This document shows, piece by piece, positions 59,523 through 64,000 of a stretch of DNA of 64,000 bases; the first letter of the stretch is position 1, and every line of letters starts with the position of its first letter. The DNA comes from Marchantia polymorpha subsp. ruderalis (lineage: Eukaryota; Streptophyta; Marchantiopsida; Marchantiales; Marchantiaceae): NCBI GenBank assembly GCA_037833965.1, contig AP031354.1:21926001-21990000 (forward strand). Direction: 5' to 3'. A program made the translations under genes and the position numbers. Below the pieces are notes generated by a model, which did no database searches, had not been told where the DNA came from, and saw nothing but the letters and a program-made list of their open reading frames with translations.

Positions 59523-59808
59523 CTGAGAATCGCGGCTCTGGCAGCTCGGGTGCCTGCCTGCGGCTTGAAGCCTGCAGAAGAGCCCTCTTGGGGCCACCAT
59601 AGCTGAGATCATGCGATGTGAAGGACATCGCTCGCGTTCGGAAGATAGCCCCAGAGGTGATTTGAATCAGGCGGATCAGAATGATGGCTCCTGCCGCCGC
59701 CGCTGCCAGTTTCGAGACTCGAGATCATTCTGAGAGCCTTCTGACGGCCGAGACCACGACAGATTCCGCTCTGCCGAAGGTACAGAAACGATTATTCTTG
59801 GCCTTCGT

Positions 59809-59869
59809 GCTTCCAGAACATCTTCATCTGTTCCGGTCGAACAGATGAAAGATGAAGATGTTCTGAAGC
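59809..59869. repeat. Two mutually exclusive hairpins downstream of NPF
   Basis: Long form: 59814-59829 (CAGAACATCTTCATCT) pairs exactly with 59850-59865, with four more pairs after a bulged C. Short form: TTCATCTGTTC at 59823-59833 pairs exactly with 59839-59849 around a 5-nt loop. Bases 59823-59829 take part in both stems, so only one can form at a time. It is about 290 bp after the NPF stop codon. Confidence 0.7.
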
Positions 59870-60992
59870 CGGAGGCAGAAGATAGAGCAATTCTGCGAAA
59901 TGCCAGAATTCCATCACCGAGCTCCATCGATCACAGGTACAACTTATTAGAGTGTCAGAACGATCAAGTGGTCATCGTAGTCCGAGCTTCGGTTTGTAGA
60001 CCGAGAATATCATCAACCTCGACTGCTTCACGTTCAAAGCAATTGTCCCTTTTCTCGATGTCTTTTTTGTGCGCACCTCCTGATGGACCTGATGTCATAG
60101 CCTCAAGAAGTTTATCTCGTCATGCCCCCGAGGAACGAGAGAACTACCTCCATAGCCACCACGAGTGGTGGCGACCGTCGCATCTGTTCTCATGGTCATG
60201 ATTCGGTAACTGGACGTGCAATTTTATCCACCGCATGATCATGTGCCGAATGTATCCAAGAATCGTTTTCGCCCCGTGCCGCATCCCATCAAAGCAGTAA
60301 CGAAGTGCCCTCGTCCGAGAGGACGCATCTTCCAATCACGTTGCATGCAAACACTGAGGCCTAGAAACATTCCGCACACCGATGACGAAGATCGGACAGG
60401 TATGAGTCCAGAACGGAAGGTGTGTTCGGAGAATGATTTCTCATCGATGATTCCTGATCTTAATTTCAACTGGCCCGGGCCTTTTCTCACCTGCAGCGTG
60501 TAGTCAGCCATATCTAGCAGTAGAAATCGGCAGCCAGAGTTTAGCAGTCGAATAAGGAAACTCAGGCGATGGGAAGTAGCCAGAACTGAGCACTGGAGGG
60601 CAGTTCAAGGGATCCCCTGGCCTGTGATGGCAGGGGAGTCGATCGATCACCCTTCGAGTTGAACCGATGTTGGCACAGAAGGTCCTCCATATCCACATGC
60701 ATGCACCGCGGTAAAGCTGCTGCTGCAGCAGCAGCAGAGCCAGACAGATTTGCGTTTCCATGCTGCAGGGGCCTCGAGTCAGGTTCGAGACTCGTGCAAC
60801 TTTTATCCTGCGGCTATGCAACAAATGTCGCGGAGAGTAGTGGATTGGATGATGTGTGCTGCAAGATAAGCTGCGAGTGCATCACGTCAGAATGTATCCC
60901 GTAATCTTTTGGAAAAGCGTGAATTGCAATTTGTCGCTTCGCATGTGCGGCTGCCACTGCCTGCATACACCAACCAGCTCACCAGCCTGGAA

Positions 60993-60994
<2 letters not shown>

Positions 60995-61030
<36 letters not shown>
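60995..61030. repeat. (AG)18 microsatellite
   Basis: An uninterrupted AG run of 36 bases upstream of the BTB gene. GA repeats are common in plant promoters and can bind GAGA-binding BPC factors, but no such role is shown here. Confidence 0.9.
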
Positions 61031-61032
<2 letters not shown>

Positions 61033-61628
61033 TGAGAATCCTCTGCCCGACTTGAAGCAAGCCTGATTTGGACTTTGCTGCAGTGATCCAGGACTTCACG
61101 GAGCTTGAAATCTGCTCGGTCCTCGGAAGCGATGCACGATTCGGCTGAAGATGGCTGCGAAATGATAGAATTATGGAGCTTGTGGCGAGAAAAGCTTAAT
61201 CAATTCAGCGCAGAGAGAGAATCCCGAATGTGTTGTCGAATGCAGAAGCTCCTCCGAGGGTGGAAAGCCACGGAATCAACAGACACATTCCAGCAAGGGC
61301 AATACGGACCCGGATCTTGTGGGCTGGTGATCCGAAGAGCACGACGGGTGCCATATCTGCGCAAAGGACAAGGGGCGGGAGGCGAAGAAGAGCAGGATTT
61401 CAGCGCACGACGTGGTGCGGGAGGCCCGGGGGACGGGGCCTAATGATGGACGACGACAACGCCGCAACCGGAGTTCACCAGCCAGCGCCAGATGCAACAG
61501 ATTACGATCAATCGATCGATCGCCTCGCGCAGTGCTCACGGTCGTCGCCAATTAAAGGGCGCATAAAATAATCACCAACCGCGAAGCAACAGCGGGAAGG
61601 AGTCCAGGTTCGCACGTCGTCGGGTTCG

Positions 61629-61777
61629 ATGGCTGCGATGGGCAGCATCGGCGGGCCCGAGGCCAGCGAGTGGATGCACACACAGCAGCAGAAGCAGCAG
61701 CAGCAGCAGCAGGCGCAGGCGCAGTCGATCGGCTCGTCGCTGTCGTCGTTTGAGCTCAGAGGCCGACCGGATTGACG
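61629..61777 (+). CDS. Short polyQ open frame upstream of BTB gene (uORF or 5' exon)
   Basis: It begins 'MAAMGSIGGPEASEW', runs into a CAG-repeat-encoded Gln stretch and 'SIGSSLSSFELRGRPD', and stops at TGA after about 49 codons. It could be an upstream ORF in the leader of the BTB mRNA, or the first coding exon if a donor inside it joins the acceptor ending ATTCAG at 62046. No clear donor was found. The next frame over (61750-62025) is also open. Confidence 0.3.
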
Positions 61778-62066
61778 GGTGGGCTAAGGCGATGGGGGGT
61801 CATGCTCGAAGCTCGACGCTCGCTCCGCGGCCTCCTGATGGTGCCATGAGTAGCTGGCGCGGACGGAGGACGAGTGGCACTGCTCAGGGAGATCGAGCCA
61901 CCAGGGATCTGGTGCCAATCGACGAGAGTGCGGAGCAGTCCTGGTCCCCTGGAGTTAAAGGCGTGCACTACGTGCAGGTTCCTGGTGGGGATTTCTGTCA
62001 CTTCATCAGATGGACGTTCCCATAAATGATCTGCTCTTCCATTCAGCGTCATCTCGAAGAGGTGCC

Positions 62067-63692
62067 ATGGCCACTGAAGTAGTCGATGTGTGTATCAGCA
62101 ACTGCACTCAATACGGTGGCCGATTCCTGTGCAAGCTGTGCGTGGATCGGATCGTTGCGCTCGCTCTCAACAAGAAGCCCCTCCACGAGCTCGAGAACAA
62201 AGTGCGCTTTCTGCAGGCTTACGAGCCCGGCCCTCTCAGCGAATCGTTCCGCGGCGATGTCAGCTTCGTCGGATGCGATCTGGAGCCCGTCTTCGCTCAT
62301 CGTTTCATTATGGTGATCACTGCTCCTGCTCCTCGTTTCGCTCGCATTGTTTGAAAATTGGCTTCTGTTTGATGAAGTCTCTGGGTCGTGAGAACATTCC
62401 GGATGTCTGAATCTGGAGCCTCACGAGTCCAGTCACGCTCAAGGCTCTTGCATTTGGTTATGTGAATAAGTCATCCCCTGGCGGATTCAAATGCGTCCAC
62501 TTGCACCGAAGAAGTCAATCAAGCACACAGAACGCACCGATCGCAGCCAATTAAGGGATGGATAGGCCTCACTGCTACAGAACCCGTGGTAGAATCCGAT
62601 GATTATGAACATCTCGAGGAATCAAACTCTAGGCCGTGCTCGTCCTCCTTGTACAACTGTTGTTTCCTCAATTAATCTCGTTTCCTCGTTTGCAGAGCGT
62701 TTGAGAGTTTTAGTCAATTTGAGAATCCTTCAATCTTCAGCTGGAAATCGTGCCATCGTGAGGAAATTGTTGCTTTGTTTTTAGGGAAATCAATCCAGAT
62801 CGCTTCTTCTGCAACTTTGTCTTTTCTCTCCTATACATTTGTCCTAGTTGTGCACCTGAAACTTTCATTCTCTTCGATTAACTCAATAACCTTCGAGTCT
62901 CAAGTCGTCCTCTTCAATGCTACAAGCTTATGACGATTCATGTGAAATAGTGCCTCTTTAGGGGTTCGTCTTCACCTCGAACTCTGCACACGATTAGTAG
63001 ATTGACCACGATAATTGCTCGGTAGGACGATTTGCAGACATTGAGGAGGTCCAGTACATCGGGTTTTTCTCACTCGTGTCGCTTACATAGAGAAATCTAT
63101 CCATCTCCAGATCCATAATCCTTCAAAGCTTCTTGCAGTATGAAGGCTGCGGCACAAGTTGGCTCTACAGCAAAAACCTCTGCCTAACCATTAGCCGGTG
63201 CTTACTGACGGAAAGTCTTGCTTTTGTTTTGTTAGACATGTTTTCGACACGAGATCTCTTAATCAAGCGCAGAGTGTGATTGATGTCGTGCTGACTGGGG
63301 ATTGTGGTTTCATGAAGGCGGGCAAGTCCTCAGTCTTTCGGAAGATGTTCGATATCGATATGAAGGAGAAGGAGAGCGGCACAGTGCAAGTCGACGATGC
63401 AGTGGCTCCTGTGCTGAGGTCCGTGGTGAATTATTGCTACACTGCAGATATTCTGTTCACGGAAGAGGCACCGGCGGAGGAAGTGCTGAAGCTTGCCCAC
63501 AAATATGACATCAACGAGTTGAAGGCAGTTTGCGAGAGCGAGCTTTCCAGAGGTATCAACAACGAGAACCTGTGCAATAGATTAAGACTTGCACACATAT
63601 ATGATGCCAAGAAGCTGGATGCAGTGGCAGCCAGGTTCTTCAAGGAAAATTTCGATGATGTGTACACCAGAGTTGTAGAGAGATTATGTTAA
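62067..63692 (+). CDS. BTB/POZ protein, At4g08455-like; exons 62067-62312 and 63318-63692
   Basis: BTB proteins of this kind dimerise and can serve as substrate adaptors for CUL3 ubiquitin ligases. The model is 206 residues. The N-terminus has a small Cys cluster (C9, C13, C22, C25: 'CISNC', 'CKLC'), then a short helix 'HELENKVRFLQAYEP'. The BTB fold follows, from 'RGDVSFVGCDLEPVFAHRF' through 'AGKSSVFRKMF' and 'LRSVVNYCYTADI', then the start of the BACK-like tail 'LAHKYDINELKAVCESELS'. Joining ATG|GTGATC at 62312 to GAAG|GCG at 63318 (phase 0, intron 1005 bp) gives the family-typical 'AHRFIMAGKSSVFR'. The ATG has a strong context (GCCATGG), but a 3' splice site just upstream (ATTCAG at 62046) means a longer N-terminus is possible. 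The C-terminus is shorter than in Arabidopsis. Confidence 0.82.
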
Positions 63693-64000
63693 GATAATCA
63701 GATGTAGTTTATAACAGAATGTCTCGGTTTGGACCAGATGTTTTCATGGTTAACAGTCTCGGACGTTATATTTGTATTTTTGTTTATCAGTCAAATACTA
63801 CTTTAAAACATCTTCAGTCATCAAACACCTTCGTTTTCAAGCCGAAGAAAGTTTCTTCTTGGAGATTTTCAGTGATGGTTCAAGTCAATGGATTTAGAGA
63901 TGATGGGTAATGGTTGCCTCTACCTATGTGCTTTGTAGCCAATAAATTGTTGATTCCTCTGAGATGTTTGATGAGAGCAACACATTCGTGTTCCCTTCAG
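63693..64000. other. 3' flank of BTB gene
   Basis: Probable 3' UTR, with an AATAAA-like signal (CCAATAAATTG) at about 63940. No further gene is visible before the window ends. Confidence 0.5.

Larger units (their letters stand above)
59523..61628. other. Intergenic region between NPF and BTB genes
   Basis: It holds the NPF 3' UTR and BTB promoter. No credible gene was found; open frames of 90-118 codons overlap on both strands. It contains the hairpin pair at 59809-59869 and an (AG)18 run at 60995-61030. Confidence 0.45.

Noticed and set aside
1-64000. CRISPR arrays, prokaryotic operons, phage or plasmid modules
   Set aside because: Repeats here are tandem satellites, LTRs and TIRs without spaced identical short repeats. 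Genes have spliceosomal introns and plant family membership.

Overview
The window looks like nuclear DNA of a land plant, most likely a bryophyte or other non-seed plant; I cannot name the genus. The evidence is spliced genes with GT..AG introns, plant-type families (a SUO-like BAH-TFIIS protein, an NPF/PTR transporter, an At4g08455-like BTB protein), a eukaryotic tRNA-Lys with internal promoter boxes, and plant-type LTR retrotransposons. No operons, CRISPR arrays or prokaryotic signals were seen.

Three protein genes can be supported, all on the + strand, plus one tRNA. They are a two-exon gene for a roughly 1781-residue BAH plus TFIIS-N protein (25526-31336), a four-exon NPF transporter of 610 residues (55201-59522), a two-exon BTB/POZ protein of about 206 residues (62067-63692), and tRNA-Lys(CTT) at 10373-10445. 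The genes sit in GC-richer islands. No two of them form an obvious functional unit.

The rest is mostly mobile-element debris and AT-rich sequence. 13.26-18.08 kb is a decayed Ty1/copia element on the - strand, with a 3' LTR, PPT, gag, protease, integrase, RT, RNase H, PBS and a truncated 5' LTR. Its 5' LTR is cut by a chromovirus (Ty3/gypsy) remnant at 18.08-19.26 kb. That remnant has two LTRs in inverted orientation around the pol 3' end with its chromodomain, which resembles a frozen self-integration. 33.51-36.86 kb is a second, internally deleted copia element. Its right LTR carries a 59-bp repeat array and a 720-bp pogo/Tigger-like element with a TA target duplication. 36.87-41.2 kb (perhaps to 41.9) is a decayed, truncated Ty3/gypsy element on the - strand. 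Two TIR elements with exact 8-bp target duplications (hAT-like) lie at 44959-45532 and 48295-49178.

Blocks at about 19.6-23.6, 45.8-47.4 and 49.7-52.6 kb are very AT-rich and hold no credible gene. The first 13 kb holds the tRNA, a 77-bp perfect tandem duplication, and a cluster of fold-backs near 8.3-8.7 kb, but no recognisable protein gene. The most unusual observations are the inverted-LTR chromovirus remnant and a hairpin about 535 bp downstream of the SUO-like gene. Both arms of that hairpin carry a copy of the gene's own last coding segment, one of them antisense.
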